Shown piece by piece: positions 43,817-53,474 of a stretch of DNA of 64,000 nucleotides. Position 1 is the first letter of the stretch. Every line of letters starts with the position of its first letter. The translations under genes were made by a program, and so were the position numbers. Below the pieces are notes generated by a model. It worked only from the letters and a program-made list of their open reading frames with translations, had not been told where the DNA came from and searched no databases. The DNA lies in contig NZ_RBAH01000006.1 of the NCBI RefSeq assembly GCF_003626695.1, positions 62,001 through 126,000 of the forward strand, in the 5' to 3' direction. Source of the DNA: Paenibacillus ginsengarvi. GTDB taxonomy: Bacteria; Bacillota; Bacilli; Paenibacillales; NBRC-103111.

Positions 43817-43845
43817 TTGATATTTGTGCACACGTTTGTTATTCT
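43817..43845 (+). promoter_or_regulatory. Promoter of the LacI-family gene
   Basis: TTGATA (43817-43822) and TATTCT (43840-43845) with the ideal 17-bp spacing, 29 bp before the start codon. Confidence 0.75.
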
Positions 43846-43874
43846 GAATTCAGATGCGGAGGGTAAACTTCAGT

Positions 43875-44876
43875 ATGGTTACAATCAAAGATATTGCCAA
43901 AGCAGCAGGTGTTAATCACTCCACTGTTTCTCGGGCCCTCAGGGACGACTCGCGCGTTAGTGCCGCCATGCGAGAAAAAATACACACGATTGCAAAGCAA
44001 ATGGATTATGTTCCGAATTTGGCGGCAAAAAAGCTGGTCAGGCAAAAAACGAACTTTGTCGGATTGATCTGGCCTTCCAAAGAAGGGTTGTTCTTTTACA
44101 ACATGAACCTGCAAATACAGCGGGAAGGTGTGAAGAGGGGCTACCGGGTGATGCAGATTATGGACGATCCGACAGTGTCGCTGCAAGCGTTCCGGCAGTT
44201 TGGCGTCGATCATGTGATGTTCTGGGATGTGTTTACGATGATGCCTGCTTCATTTGCGGTAGAGCGGCAGCGGTTTCCGGGACGGGTACTGGCGATGGGC
44301 GGAATAAACAGAATCGAAGGGATGGACTGGCTGGCGGTCGACCGCAGCGGAGCGCTGCTGATGGCGGTCCGTCATTTAACGGAACTGGGCCACCGTCGTT
44401 TGGCGTATGCGGGGAACAAAAACAACAAGCTGAAAATTTACGGTTTTTTGCAAGGGATCGCCGAATGCAAGGCAGATTACACGCCGGAACATTTTATTGA
44501 CTATTTCGGAAGTACGTTCGAGGACGATGTGCGGCATATCTTTCAGAAACAGGATCGGCCAACCGCCATCATCGTGGATTCTCAGCAGTGTTTGTTTCGT
44601 TTGCTGCGGGCGTTTCGGCAAATTCGCGTGCGCATTCCCGAAGATGTCTCGGTTGTCGTATACGACGATACACCGGAAATGAGCGAATTGGAAATCGCTT
44701 TTACGACAGTGGGGCCGTCCATTCAGGATTTGGCCGTCAAGGCGTGGGACATCGTAACCGCCGAGGCCGGGACGGGAGAAGAGCGTGAGCCTGTAGAGGA
44801 GGTGGTCGGAGCGACGCTGGTGTCTCGGGAATCGGCTATTCCGTTCAGACCGGAGATGGAACTGCCGGTTACATAA
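43875..44876 (+). CDS. LacI-family transcriptional regulator
   Basis: A 333-residue LacI/GalR protein. The N-terminal DNA-binding region is classical: MVTIKDIAKAAGVNHSTVSR, then ALRDDSRVS and YVPNLAAKKLV, with the hinge following. The C-terminal sensor is of the periplasmic-binding type (VDHVMFWDVF, LAMGGINRIEGMDWLAVDRSGA, IPEDVSVVVYDD). The ATG at 43875 follows GGAGGG. The next gene in the same direction encodes an orphan sugar-binding protein, with a LacI/cre-type site before it that this regulator or CcpA may bind. Confidence 0.93.
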   Translation: MVTIKDIAKAAGVNHSTVSRALRDDSRVSAAMREKIHTIAKQMDYVPNLAAKKLVRQKTNFVGLIWPSKEGLFFYNMNLQIQREGVKRGYRVMQIMDDPTVSLQAFRQFGVDHVMFWDVFTMMPASFAVERQRFPGRVLAMGGINRIEGMDWLAVDRSGALLMAVRHLTELGHRRLAYAGNKNNKLKIYGFLQGIAECKADYTPEHFIDYFGSTFEDDVRHIFQKQDRPTAIIVDSQQCLFRLLRAFRQIRVRIPEDVSVVVYDDTPEMSELEIAFTTVGPSIQDLAVKAWDIVTAEAGTGEEREPVEEVVGATLVSRESAIPFRPEMELPVT

Positions 44877-45331
44877 ATGCTCGCAGGAGGGGATGTCAGC
44901 GGCGGTTGGTTCAGGCAGCGGGATGAAAAATGGTGAGCCGCGTACGGAGGCGGAGAAAGATCGGGGTCAGCCGCAGGAAACTGCTTGCGGCAGCCCTATG
45001 CGGCCGAACGCTCGACGGGGCGCGTCAGGACGGTGAGGCCGTCTTCTCCGCCGTATATGCAGAAATGATAGAGGAAGGCTGCTGTTGCTGCGAGCCAAGC
45101 GTTGATCAGTCGATTCAGAACCGATGCAGGAGAGGACTGGTTCTACCCGGTCCCGTTTAATAGGAAAATACCGGTATGGTACTGTTATTATCTTTCGACT
45201 GCAGCATATTTAAAATACGAACACAAGAAGGTCTATTTTTCACCATAATGAAAACGTTTCCAATTCAATGGCAGTGTATTCGGTATTCGGCTTGCATACG
45301 TCAATGACTAAAACAAGGGGGATTAGAAACG
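44877..45331. other. Gene-free stretch with cre-like site
   Basis: About 455 bp between the LacI gene and the binding-protein gene. A short frame at 44930-45160 is Arg-rich and not protein-like. The right part is AT-rich and contains TGAAAACGTTTCCA at 45249-45262, which matches the cre consensus at 13 of 14 positions and also suits a LacI-family operator. I see no terminator. Confidence 0.5.
45249..45262. promoter_or_regulatory. cre/LacI-type operator
   Basis: TGAAAACGTTTCCA has the central CG and near-dyad symmetry of LacI-family sites, 69 bp before the start of the binding-protein gene. Candidate binders are CcpA or the LacI protein encoded upstream. Confidence 0.6.
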
Positions 45332-46645
45332 ATGATGAAAGGATATAAAAGTGCAATGATTGCGGCAAGTGCGCTCGCTTTGATAGTAAGCGCTTGCGGA
45401 GGCGGCGGCACAGGCACGGGCCAGAGCGGCGGAGACAAAGGGGCGGCTGCTCCGGAAAAGCCGAAGGAACCGATTACGCTGCGGATGCTGCAGGATGGAG
45501 CGACGATCAGCGACGAGGAATTTGCCAATTTGATCGCCGCCCCGGTGAAGGCAAAGTTTCCGCATATTACGGTGGAAATGCTGCGGAGAACGGGAGCTAA
45601 TGCCAATCTGTCTAATTTGGTGGCCAGTGGTGATTTTCCCGATTTTGTATTTGCCACCTATCCGCGCATAACCGAACATCGTGAGCTGGGGACCATACAT
45701 GATTTGACTACTATGATTCAGACGCAAAAGCTGGACCTGAACCGCTTTGACGCCGCCGCCTTGGAAACCTCGCGCGTATATGGCGACGGGAAACTATATG
45801 CGATTCCGTTTTCATTAAACTTTCTGGCCTTTTTCTACAATAAAGAGCTGTTCGACCAGTTCGGCGTCTCCTATCCGAAAGAGGGGATCACCTGGGATGA
45901 GACGATTACGCTGGCGCGTTCCTTTACGCGGACAATAGGCGGCGTATCCTACAAAGGCGTCATGCTGCCCGGTATTACCGACCTAAGTACGCAGCTGGTG
46001 CTGCCGCGGGTCGATCCGGCGACCAAAAAAGCGACGATCGGCTCTGACGGCTGGCGCAAAGTGTTCGATCTGATTAAAGCCGCGAATGACATCCCGGGCA
46101 ATCAAAATCCGGTATTGAATGACTTCCTGGTCGAACAGAAGCTGGCAATGCTGCCGAGCTACGATGCGAGATTTGCTGCGCTGGAACAACTATACGGAAC
46201 GCCTAACGATTTCAAATGGGACATTACGCAATTTCCCAGCTTTTCCGGCTATCCGAACCGCAGCCTGGCCTCGTCGGGGCACTTTCTGATGATGTCCGAA
46301 CTGACCAAGCACAAGGAGGAAGTGTTTGAGGTCATGAAGCTGCTGACGAGCGACGAGGTGCAAAATCTGATTACCGAGTCCGGGCGCTTCACTTCCCTGA
46401 AAAACGAAGCGATCCGCAACCGGTATGGCGTTAATATGAAATCGATGCAGGGCAAAAACATCAGCGTTGTATTCAAGAGCCAGTTTGCTCAGCCGTTTAA
46501 GCCCACGCCGTACGATTCCTTTGTCAACACGCAGTTAAACGAGGCGGTCAAAAAGCTGGTGGCGGGTGCCGCCGATGTCAACACGCTGATCCGGCAAGCA
46601 GAGGATACCGCCAACCGGAATATCGAGGCGGAATTGAAGAAGTAA
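45332..46645 (+). CDS. Sugar ABC transporter substrate-binding lipoprotein (orphan)
   Basis: A 437-residue lipoprotein with lipobox VSAC (Cys22) and a Gly-rich linker. It shares with the proteins at 1875 and 28852 the blocks FYNKELFDQFGVSYPKEGITW, TKHKEEVFEVMKLLTS and MQGKNISVVF, plus a C-terminal run of acidic and Lys-rich helix. The ribosome site is AAGGGGGATTAG, and two ATG codons are adjacent. Again no permease or ATPase is near. Control by the LacI regulator upstream is likely. The substrate is probably a sugar or oligosaccharide. Confidence 0.91.
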   Translation: MMKGYKSAMIAASALALIVSACGGGGTGTGQSGGDKGAAAPEKPKEPITLRMLQDGATISDEEFANLIAAPVKAKFPHITVEMLRRTGANANLSNLVASGDFPDFVFATYPRITEHRELGTIHDLTTMIQTQKLDLNRFDAAALETSRVYGDGKLYAIPFSLNFLAFFYNKELFDQFGVSYPKEGITWDETITLARSFTRTIGGVSYKGVMLPGITDLSTQLVLPRVDPATKKATIGSDGWRKVFDLIKAANDIPGNQNPVLNDFLVEQKLAMLPSYDARFAALEQLYGTPNDFKWDITQFPSFSGYPNRSLASSGHFLMMSELTKHKEEVFEVMKLLTSDEVQNLITESGRFTSLKNEAIRNRYGVNMKSMQGKNISVVFKSQFAQPFKPTPYDSFVNTQLNEAVKKLVAGAADVNTLIRQAEDTANRNIEAELKK

Positions 46646-46697
46646 GTATGCTGGCAAATACAATGAAATAGAATGTAACTGAATCATAACCGAGAGG

Positions 46698-46724
46698 AAG
46701 ACGCCGTGTGGATGGCGTCTTTTT
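46698..46724 (+). terminator. Intrinsic terminator
   Basis: AAGACGCC pairs with GGCGTCTT around an 8-nt loop, followed by TTTT, about 50 bp after the binding-protein stop. Confidence 0.85.
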
Positions 46725-46928
46725 CCGTTTGGTTTGGGCTAGGCCGCCGTTCCAGCAGCCGCTCGCCGGGCATCACTGTTCATATTCGGCGTAACGTCCC
46801 GATTGTATCGAGAAATAAAACGAAATTAAGCTAAAACCGTATAATTTGACCTTAAAATTCCGTTGTGAAACTGAACGAATTATAATAAGATCGTTTAAAA
46901 TCAATCTTTGGCGGTGGAGGTGCTGGAC

Positions 46929-47849
46929 ATGGCGGTTATCAAAATGAACCGGCTTACGAAGACATTTGGCAAGCAGCGGGCGCTGGACGGCGTCGACATG
47001 ACTGTGAACGAAGGAGAGACGTTCGGCTTCATCGGACCAAACGGCGCGGGGAAATCGACCGCGATCCGGATCACGCTTGGCCTGCTTCGCAAAGACGGCG
47101 GAGACGTGCGGCTGTTCGGCAAAGATCCGTGGCGGGATGCCGTAGAGCTGCACCGTCGTCTGGCCTACGTGCCAGGTGATGTAAGCCTATGGCCGGGCCT
47201 CACCGGGGGAGAAACGATCGACCTCATGCTGCGTCTTAGAGGAGGGGCCGATCCGAAGCGGCGCAGCAGTCTGATCGAGAGGTTTAAGCTCGACCCAAGC
47301 AAGAAAAACCGGACGTACTCCAAGGGTAACCGCCAGAAGGTGGCGCTCATTGCGGCTTTCGCTTCCAATAGCGAGCTGTATATTCTCGATGAACCGACTT
47401 CGGGGCTCGACCCTTTGATGGAGGCGGTGTTCCGCGAATGCGTGGCGGAGGCGAAAAATAGAGGGAGCGCGGTACTCTTGTCCAGCCATATTTTGGCGGA
47501 GGTGGAAGAGCTGTGCGACCGGGTCGGCATTATTAAAGCCGGCCGCATCGTCGAATCGGGCACGTTCGCCGAGCTGCGCCACCTGAGCCGTACGTTCTTC
47601 ACGGCGGAGCTTGCCGCCCCGGCGGCGGGACTGCCGGACATCGAAGGTTTGCACGATATGGAAGTAGCGGGCAGCACGATCCGTTTCTCCGTCGATCCGA
47701 ATGCGCTGGACCGGACGCTTCGCGCACTCGCGGCAGCAGGCGTGCGTAGTCTGACGAGCAGGCCGCCTACGCTTGAGGAACTGTTTATGCGCCATTACGA
47801 TACGCGGGAGCCTGGAACAGATTCCCGTAACGGGAGGGATGGCCGATGA
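46929..47849 (+). CDS. ABC exporter ATP-binding protein
   Basis: A 306-residue ATPase of the drug/antibiotic exporter type. It has Walker [10 protein letters not shown] near residue 38, Walker [13 protein letters not shown] and the switch His in LSSHIL. The signature is unusual: [11 protein letters not shown] instead of LSGGQ, as in some members of this group. The C-terminal ~90 residues form a regulatory tail. The ATG at 46929 follows GGAGGTGC. Its stop overlaps the start of the permease by 4 bp. Confidence 0.92.
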   Translation: MAVIKMNRLTKTFGKQRALDGVDMTVNEGETFGFIGPNGAGKSTAIRITLGLLRKDGGDVRLFGKDPWRDAVELHRRLAYVPGDVSLWPGLTGGETIDLMLRLRGGADPKRRSSLIERFKLDPSKKNRTYSKGNRQKVALIAAFASNSELYILDEPTSGLDPLMEAVFRECVAEAKNRGSAVLLSSHILAEVEELCDRVGIIKAGRIVESGTFAELRHLSRTFFTAELAAPAAGLPDIEGLHDMEVAGSTIRFSVDPNALDRTLRALAAAGVRSLTSRPPTLEELFMRHYDTREPGTDSRNGRDGR

Positions 47850-49447
47850 GAGAGCTGACGGGAGGCGGCGCGCTGATCCGATTCATTTTGCGGCGGGAAA
47901 AGGTAGCGCTGCCGCTCTGGATACTGCTGCTCGTCGTTATGGTGCTGGGCACTCCTTTTAATTACGCGCATCTGTTGTCGACGGACGAGATGATCCGCGG
48001 CATTGCGGAGGAAATCGGCAAAAACGAGATGCTCTCCGCGTTCGCGGGCCGATTGAACGAAGTGAGCCTGGCCGGACTATCCGTTTGGAAAATCGGAGAC
48101 ACCTGCTACACGCTAATCGGCCTTATGAGCATCTTGACCGTCACCCGCCATACGAGGGCCGAGGAAGAGTCCGGCCGGCGGGAGCTGCTCGGCGCCTGCG
48201 CTATCGGCCGGCTTGCTTCGCTGACAGCGAGTCTTGTCGTCGCTTGCGGAGCGAGCGTGCTGGCCGGCGCCTTGGCCGCGCTCGGATGGATCGTCTACGG
48301 CTTCGAGCCGGCCGGGTCGATCGCCTTCGGCATCGCACTCGCCGTGCCGGGCTGCTTCTACGCGGCGCTGGCCGCCTTGACGGCGCAGCTTACGATTAGC
48401 GCCCGCAGGGCGAATATGCTCGCTTTGACGGGGCTCGTCGCCGGTTATGTGCTGCGGTTTGCCGGAGACGCTTCCGGCTATCTATGGATGAAGTGGGTGT
48501 CGGTACAGGGCCTCAGCCATCTGGTCGCCCCGTTCGGCAGCGAACGGTGGCTCGTCCCGCTGCTGCCGCTCGCCGCCGCTATCGTCCTTGCGACGGTCGC
48601 CTGCCGGCTTGCCGCGAGCCGCGACCTCGGCTCCGGGCTGATCCAGCCGAAGCCCGGACCGTCAGCGGCTCCCCGCCTTGGCAAGCTCGCTTTGGCATGG
48701 CGGATGCAGCGGGGGCTTCTCGCCGGCTGGACGATCGGCTTCTCGCTGACGGGTGTATTGCTCGGAGGCATCATCGGCGGCTTGTCCGACTCCGGCAATA
48801 TGCGGGATTGGGGCACGAAGCTGCTGGAGCAGTATATGGGCGGCGCCGGAGCGACGTTCGAGGATATCTTTTTGTCGGTGATCGTCCAGAGCTTGTCCTA
48901 CTCGGCGATGCTGTACCCGATGTTTGCCGTGCTGCGTCTGCGCGACGAGGAAGCGGAGGGGCGGGCGGAAGCGCTGCTTGCGGCTCCCTTCGGCCGGCTG
49001 CAATGGGCGATGAGCCATCTTGTTTTCGCTTTTGCCGGGACAGCTGTTATTATGACGGCCGCAGGCGCTGCGATCGGACTTGCGTACGGGCTGAATGCGG
49101 GCGGTTTGTCCGAGCTGCTTCCCCGGCTGCTCGCCGCATCGTGGGTGGAGCTTCCCGCCATATGGATCATGGGCGGTATTGCCGTGCTTGTCGTCGGGAT
49201 CGTACCGCGTATGGCGGCGGCGGTATGCTGGGCGGCTTTCCTGTTTTTTAATTTGTTCGGCGAAGTGCTCGGTCCGATTTTCGGTCTAGATCAATCCACA
49301 GCCGATAAGCTCGTGCCGTTTCATCATGTGCCGAAGCTGCTCACCGGCGGGGCATTCGCTTTATCTCCGGTGCTGCTGCTCGCGGCCGTTTGCGCTTTGC
49401 TGGTCGTCTGCGGACTCGCTGGTTTGCGCCGCCGCGATATCGGCTGA
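47846..49447 (+). CDS. ABC exporter permease (polyketide-antibiotic exporter type)
   Basis: A 533-residue membrane protein with about 12 hydrophobic segments in two similar halves, so one polypeptide may supply the whole membrane part. [17 protein letters not shown] and [17 protein letters not shown] are matching amphipathic loops in the two halves, a feature of the TnrB-like family. The start overlaps the ATPase gene (ATGA). With the TetR gene downstream this looks like a self-regulated drug-efflux unit. Confidence 0.88.
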   Translation: MRELTGGGALIRFILRREKVALPLWILLLVVMVLGTPFNYAHLLSTDEMIRGIAEEIGKNEMLSAFAGRLNEVSLAGLSVWKIGDTCYTLIGLMSILTVTRHTRAEEESGRRELLGACAIGRLASLTASLVVACGASVLAGALAALGWIVYGFEPAGSIAFGIALAVPGCFYAALAALTAQLTISARRANMLALTGLVAGYVLRFAGDASGYLWMKWVSVQGLSHLVAPFGSERWLVPLLPLAAAIVLATVACRLAASRDLGSGLIQPKPGPSAAPRLGKLALAWRMQRGLLAGWTIGFSLTGVLLGGIIGGLSDSGNMRDWGTKLLEQYMGGAGATFEDIFLSVIVQSLSYSAMLYPMFAVLRLRDEEAEGRAEALLAAPFGRLQWAMSHLVFAFAGTAVIMTAAGAAIGLAYGLNAGGLSELLPRLLAASWVELPAIWIMGGIAVLVVGIVPRMAAAVCWAAFLFFNLFGEVLGPIFGLDQSTADKLVPFHHVPKLLTGGAFALSPVLLLAAVCALLVVCGLAGLRRRDIG

Positions 49448-49495
49448 CTCAACTATCCCGCACGCTCGTATGCAGTGACCGTGTGCAGCCCGTAG

Positions 49496-49692
49496 GGCAA
49501 TCGCTATTCAGGGGAGTGAAGGAGCGGAGTGAAACAAATGCAAACTGGAACAGCAAAGCAGCGGTCGCCTTTACAATCGGATTCCAACCTTAGCCTATTC
49601 TATCAAGGAATCGGATTGTAAGAGTGAGTGAAAGATCAATTGTTTCCGCAGCGGCCGTATGCCCGCCCTCAAAAACCTAAATAGCGATTGCC
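49496..49692. repeat. MITE-like element with nested inverted repeats
   Basis: The 17-bp end GGCAATCGCTATTCAGG (49496-49512) has an inverted counterpart at 49676-49692 with one mismatch. Inside, TTACAATCGGATTCC (49571-49585) and GGAATCGGATTGTAA (49607-49621) form a second inverted repeat with one mismatch and a 21-nt loop. The element is about 197 bp, non-coding, and sits between the exporter permease and the TetR gene. I see no target-site duplication. It could be a miniature transposable element or a structured RNA. Confidence 0.6.
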
Positions 49693-49731
49693 TGGGCGTG
49701 GCCCTTCCTTCAAGCTTCCGCCTCATTTTCC

Positions 49732-49740
49732 TGCTATAAT
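49732..49740 (+). promoter_or_regulatory. Extended -10 promoter of the TetR gene
   Basis: TGC-TATAAT (TATAAT at 49735-49740) lies 48 bp before the start codon. No clear -35 is visible. Confidence 0.55.
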
Positions 49741-49788
49741 GAACGATAGCGGTAGATGCAGAGCGGCATAGAAACGGAGGGGAACCCG

Positions 49789-50424
49789 ATGCCGATTGAC
49801 GGCGTGACGAAAAAATCGAAAAAACGGGAGCAAATCGTGCAAGCAGCCGAACAGCTGTTCAAAGAGCGCGGGCTCCGTACGGTTACGGTGGAACAGATCG
49901 TGCGCGGGGCGCGTGTGAGCAAGGCGACCTTTTACCACCATTTTTCCGATAAGCAGCATATTGTGGAGCAGGTGATCGACCATATCGCCGATTCGGTCCT
50001 GCAATCGATGGAGCAAATTGTGGAGAAAGGGAAGCGCGGCCGTCTGACGCAGGAGGATGTGTTAAGCTTGTTCGACATGAACAGATACGATCACATTCTC
50101 CAGTCCGGCTTCGGCCTCGAACTGCTCCAGGACTATCCGGAAGTTACGCGTAGTCTCGATGAGCGCTGGTCGGGACGAATCATTCCCGTCTTTCACGAAT
50201 TGATCCGAATGGCGAAAATTGACGGCATCATCCGTCTCGATATCGATCCGGACATCTTGATCGTTTACACCGTGTACATGAAACGGGCGATTCGGGAGCA
50301 TCCGCATTTGCCGGGCCAGATGGGGCTGAAGGAGTTTTCGGAAAAGTTTTTTGACCTGTACTTGAACGGGGTCATGGAGAAGCGCTGCCGTTCGGACGGA
50401 GAGACGGGGCGGGAAACGGAGTGA
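49789..50424 (+). CDS. TetR-family regulator
   Basis: A 211-residue TetR protein. The helix-turn-helix is at residues ~12-58 (REQIVQAAEQLFKERGLRTV, then VEQIVRGARVSKATFYHHFS). The C-terminal ligand-binding helical part has no assignable specificity. The ATG at 49789 follows GGAGGGGAACCCG. It lies downstream of the ABC exporter genes, separated by the repeat element, and is the likely repressor of that exporter. Confidence 0.92.
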   Translation: MPIDGVTKKSKKREQIVQAAEQLFKERGLRTVTVEQIVRGARVSKATFYHHFSDKQHIVEQVIDHIADSVLQSMEQIVEKGKRGRLTQEDVLSLFDMNRYDHILQSGFGLELLQDYPEVTRSLDERWSGRIIPVFHELIRMAKIDGIIRLDIDPDILIVYTVYMKRAIREHPHLPGQMGLKEFSEKFFDLYLNGVMEKRCRSDGETGRETE

Positions 50425-50439
50425 ACGAGAGCAGCCGGG

Positions 50440-51153
50440 TTAGCCGACTGCTCTTCGCTTATAAAACGGCAAGTACAGCAGCAGGAACACGACAAGCGCC
50501 ACCGCTTCCATCGAAAGCAAATACCACGGATAAGGGCCGAGAAGATCGAGCGGCGAAGCCGTTTCCGGCTTGCGGGCCACGAACATATAGTTGCCGCCGG
50601 TTATGGAGTTGACGATGAATACTAAGACGAGCATTGCGTTCAGGAAGCCGAGCGTAACGAAAACCGATCGCAGCGTCGGCCGGAATCGTTCCACCCACAC
50701 CATGTAAAGCACGGCCAAAATGATCGCGATATGCGCCGCGAAAAATTCGAAAAACACGAAGTGGGGGAAGCCGTAATACAGCACAGGTGTAAGCAGCGCC
50801 TGGACCGCCCCGCCGATCCCGGTGAAATAGGCGATCCGAAACAATCGTTCGCTGCGCAGCAGCAGCATGAAGATGCACAAATAAAGAGAAATGCTGCACA
50901 GCTCGAGCGGCAACGAGTCGGCCGGATCGTAAACCCCCTCGGCTACGTACCAAACATTGAGCGATAGCTCCGATGCGGCGAGCGCGGCGATCAGAACGTA
51001 ACGGACGTAGCGCCTTCCGGACGTATCGCGCAAATAGCCGCGAAATACATACAAAAGAACGGTTAACAGGGCGAAGATCGATAATACGATGAGGTGCTGA
51101 GGTGAAAAGGCGATAAAGGTGCCCGGAGCGGTCGGGTCGAAAAAACGTTCCAT
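50440..51153 (-). CDS. TIGR02206/YwaF-family membrane protein
   Basis: A 237-residue membrane protein with six to seven helices. It resembles the TIGR02206 (YwaF) family of Firmicutes: FSPQHLIVLSIFALLT at the N-terminus, DSLPLELCSISLYLCIFML, and GGNYMFVARKPETASPLDLL near residue 185. The function of this family is not established. The ATG at 51153 follows GAAGGGGAATAAC. It is on the minus strand, convergent with the TetR gene. Confidence 0.85.
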   Translation of the reverse strand: MERFFDPTAPGTFIAFSPQHLIVLSIFALLTVLLYVFRGYLRDTSGRRYVRYVLIAALAASELSLNVWYVAEGVYDPADSLPLELCSISLYLCIFMLLLRSERLFRIAYFTGIGGAVQALLTPVLYYGFPHFVFFEFFAAHIAIILAVLYMVWVERFRPTLRSVFVTLGFLNAMLVLVFIVNSITGGNYMFVARKPETASPLDLLGPYPWYLLSMEAVALVVFLLLYLPFYKRRAVG

Positions 51154-51217
51154 CGTTATTCCCCTTCTCTTACCACGCTTTATTCGCGCTTAAACGGGCA
51201 GCCCGCGCGGCCTATCG

Positions 51218-51664
51218 TTACTCCTTGAAGCTGCTTTGCGCGCTTCTGCCCAGTTTTTTGAGCAGCCGGACCGCCGTTTCTTTCTCCTCCTGATCGAGTC
51301 CTCGAAGCGCTTCCTCGATTACGGCGGTATGCTCCGCAAACACGTCTTCGATAAATTTGACGCCCTTCGGCGTTATTTCCGCATACCAGACTCGCCGGTC
51401 GTTCGGGTCGCCTACGCGCACGACGAGCTCTTTTTTCTCCAGCTTATCGACGACATACGTGATGTTGCCGCTCGTCATTAATATTTTATCGCCGATTTGC
51501 TGCAGCGGCTGACGTCCTTTATGATATAATAGCTCGAGTACGCCGAACTCGGTCCGGTTTAATCCGAGCTTGCGAATATGACGGTCGGCGTGGGCGTTCA
51601 CCCATTGACTCGCTCTGGTCAGCACGATGAACAGATGCAGCGATTCGTTTTTCGTTTCTTGCAT
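51218..51664 (-). CDS. MarR-family regulator
   Basis: A 148-residue winged-helix MarR protein (LGLNRTEFGVLELLYHKGRQ, PLQQIGDKILMTSGNITYVV, DKLEKKELVVRVGDPNDRR, the last being the wing). MarR proteins sense phenolic compounds, oxidants or metabolites as dimers. The gene is divergent from the DEAD-box helicase gene. A perfect palindrome overlapping its own -10 indicates autorepression. Confidence 0.92.
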   Translation of the reverse strand: MQETKNESLHLFIVLTRASQWVNAHADRHIRKLGLNRTEFGVLELLYHKGRQPLQQIGDKILMTSGNITYVVDKLEKKELVVRVGDPNDRRVWYAEITPKGVKFIEDVFAEHTAVIEEALRGLDQEEKETAVRLLKKLGRSAQSSFKE

Positions 51665-51686
51665 TCAGGCTCACTCCATTTTACAT

Positions 51687-51726
51687 ATCTTAAAATTAAG
51701 ATAAATCATATCGGTGACGATGTCAA
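51687..51726 (-). promoter_or_regulatory. MarR promoter with overlapping operator
   Basis: On the minus strand, TTGACA (51721-51726) and TATCTT (51698-51703) are separated by 17 bp. The perfect palindrome ATCTTAA-AA-TTAAGAT (51687-51702) covers the -10. This is a clear autorepression layout. Confidence 0.8.
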
Positions 51727-51753
51727 GCCTTTTGTTGAAGCGTCCTGCTCCGA

Positions 51754-51783
51754 TTGGACGGCGTCTGCCCTTTCCTCTATACT
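51754..51783 (+). promoter_or_regulatory. Promoter of the DEAD-box helicase gene
   Basis: TTGGAC (51754-51759) and TATACT (51778-51783) with an 18-bp spacer, about 80 bp before the start codon. Confidence 0.6.
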
Positions 51784-51863
51784 AGTACCATCATTCCCAA
51801 AACGATGCGGTTAATGCGGCCGCAAGCTTCGATTCGAAGCTTATCTGAAACGAGGATCAAACG

Positions 51864-53375
51864 ATGAGTTCAACTTTTACTGCGCTCGGCGTCCCGGACC
51901 GGTTGAGCGAACATTTGCGCCTGTCCGGCATAGCCGTGCCGACTCCGGTTCAAGAGCGCACGATTCCGCTTGCTCTGGAAGGACGGGATGTAATCGTCCA
52001 GGCCCAGACGGGCACGGGCAAAACGCTGGCGTTTTTACTGCCGCTGCTGGGCGGAAGGTATCCGCGAACCGGATCTGTCCGTGCTCTTGTGCTGACGCCT
52101 ACTCGCGAGCTGGCGATTCAGATCGCTTCCGAAGCCCATAAGCTGGCGGAGGTGACAGGGGCGACGGTGATGTCCGTGTATGGCGGACAAGATGTGATCG
52201 CCCAAGCGCACAAGCTGGGAACGGCGCCCGATCTCGTCATCGCCACGCCGGGCCGGCTGCTCGATCATATGAGGCGGGGGACGATCGATTTGTCGCAGCT
52301 GTCGGCGCTTGTGCTGGATGAAGCCGACCAAATGCTGCATATGGGCTTTCTCCCCGAAGTCGAGGAAGTGATCCGGCATACGCCGGACGAGCGGCAAACG
52401 ATGCTGTTTTCCGCCACCTTTCCGGAGTCGGTCCGCGTTTTGTCGGAAAGTTATATGCGAAGGACGGAGGATATCCGCGTCCAGGGCAGGCGGATTACGC
52501 TCGACGATATTCTCCAGCTCGTTGTCGAAACGACGGATCGGCAGAGAAAGGACGCCCTGCTGAAGCGGATCTCCCGCGACCGGCCGTATCTTGCCGTCAT
52601 TTTTTGCCGGACGAAAATACGCGCCAAAAAGCTGGCTGCTTCGCTCGCCGCCGAAGGCTTAAACGTCGACGAGTTGCACGGCGATTTGACGCAGGCACAG
52701 CGGGAAGCGGTCATGGTCCGGTTCCGCGCCGCCCAAATCCGGCTGCTCGTGGCGACCGACGTCGCCGCACGAGGGCTCGACGTCGAAGGCGTGACGCATG
52801 TGTACAATTACGACGTCCCGCAAGATCCGGAAAGTTACATTCACCGGATCGGACGAACGGGCCGGGCGGGCCAGCGCGGGACGGCCGTCACGTTTGCAGC
52901 CGCCAAGGATGAAGCGGACGTGCGTGAAATCGAGCGGGCGATCGGAGCGTCGCTGAAGCGGATCGCGATGCCGAAGGAGCGGGAGGACGGCGGCGAGCCG
53001 CCCGTGAAGCGGGAGCCGGCGGCGGGAAGCGGCCGGAGCGAACGGCCGGGCCAGCGCTGGCAGGGCCGGAGCGCCGCCGAACGCTCCCCCGTGGAGACGC
53101 TGGCGCGCAAAGGGACCGCTTACCGGCAGGAAAGCGGTCCGTCGCGGCGGAGCGGGGAGCGGGAGGCGGCATCCGGCAAGCGGAGCGGCCCGGCCGGACG
53201 CGATGGAGGCGGCGTTTACCGCGGCGGCGGAGCGGGCCGAGGGCCGGCCAAGCCGGCGGCGGGCCGCAAAGGGGACGGCGGCCGGGGCGCAAGCCCGGGC
53301 CTTGGCCGGAGCCGAAGCGATGCGCCCAAGCCCGCGGGCCGAGGCTCGCGACCGCGCCGTCCGGGCGGCAAGTAA
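51864..53375 (+). CDS. DEAD-box ATP-dependent RNA helicase
   Basis: A 503-residue RNA helicase. All motifs are present: Q-motif (TPVQERTIPLALEGRDV), AQTGTGKT, PTRELAIQ, TPGRLL, DEAD, SAT, HGDLTQAQRE, ATDVAARGLD and HRIGRTGRAG. Residues from about 375 on are an Arg/Gly/Ser-rich tail of ~130 residues encoded by very GC-rich DNA, presumably an RNA-binding, unstructured extension. Such enzymes help RNA decay, ribosome assembly and growth in the cold. GAGGATC precedes the ATG. Confidence 0.95.
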   Translation: MSSTFTALGVPDRLSEHLRLSGIAVPTPVQERTIPLALEGRDVIVQAQTGTGKTLAFLLPLLGGRYPRTGSVRALVLTPTRELAIQIASEAHKLAEVTGATVMSVYGGQDVIAQAHKLGTAPDLVIATPGRLLDHMRRGTIDLSQLSALVLDEADQMLHMGFLPEVEEVIRHTPDERQTMLFSATFPESVRVLSESYMRRTEDIRVQGRRITLDDILQLVVETTDRQRKDALLKRISRDRPYLAVIFCRTKIRAKKLAASLAAEGLNVDELHGDLTQAQREAVMVRFRAAQIRLLVATDVAARGLDVEGVTHVYNYDVPQDPESYIHRIGRTGRAGQRGTAVTFAAAKDEADVREIERAIGASLKRIAMPKEREDGGEPPVKREPAAGSGRSERPGQRWQGRSAAERSPVETLARKGTAYRQESGPSRRSGEREAASGKRSGPAGRDGGGVYRGGGAGRGPAKPAAGRKGDGGRGASPGLGRSRSDAPKPAGRGSRPRRPGGK

Positions 53376-53406
53376 GCCGGCAGGCCGCACTGCGGCGCCC
53401 TTTTCT

Positions 53407-53439
53407 AACATCCGGTCGCGATTAGCGGCCGGATGTTTT
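53407..53439 (+). terminator. Terminator of the helicase gene
   Basis: AACATCCGG pairs with CCGGATGTT across a 13-nt loop, followed by TTG; the T-run is short. Confidence 0.72.
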
Positions 53440-53474
53440 GATTGAAGCTCAGTGGAGCTGGGCCGAGGGCAGGG

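Noticed and set aside
44930..45160. 76-codon frame between the LacI and binding-protein genes
   Set aside because: Arg/Cys-rich with no ribosome site or protein-like pattern.
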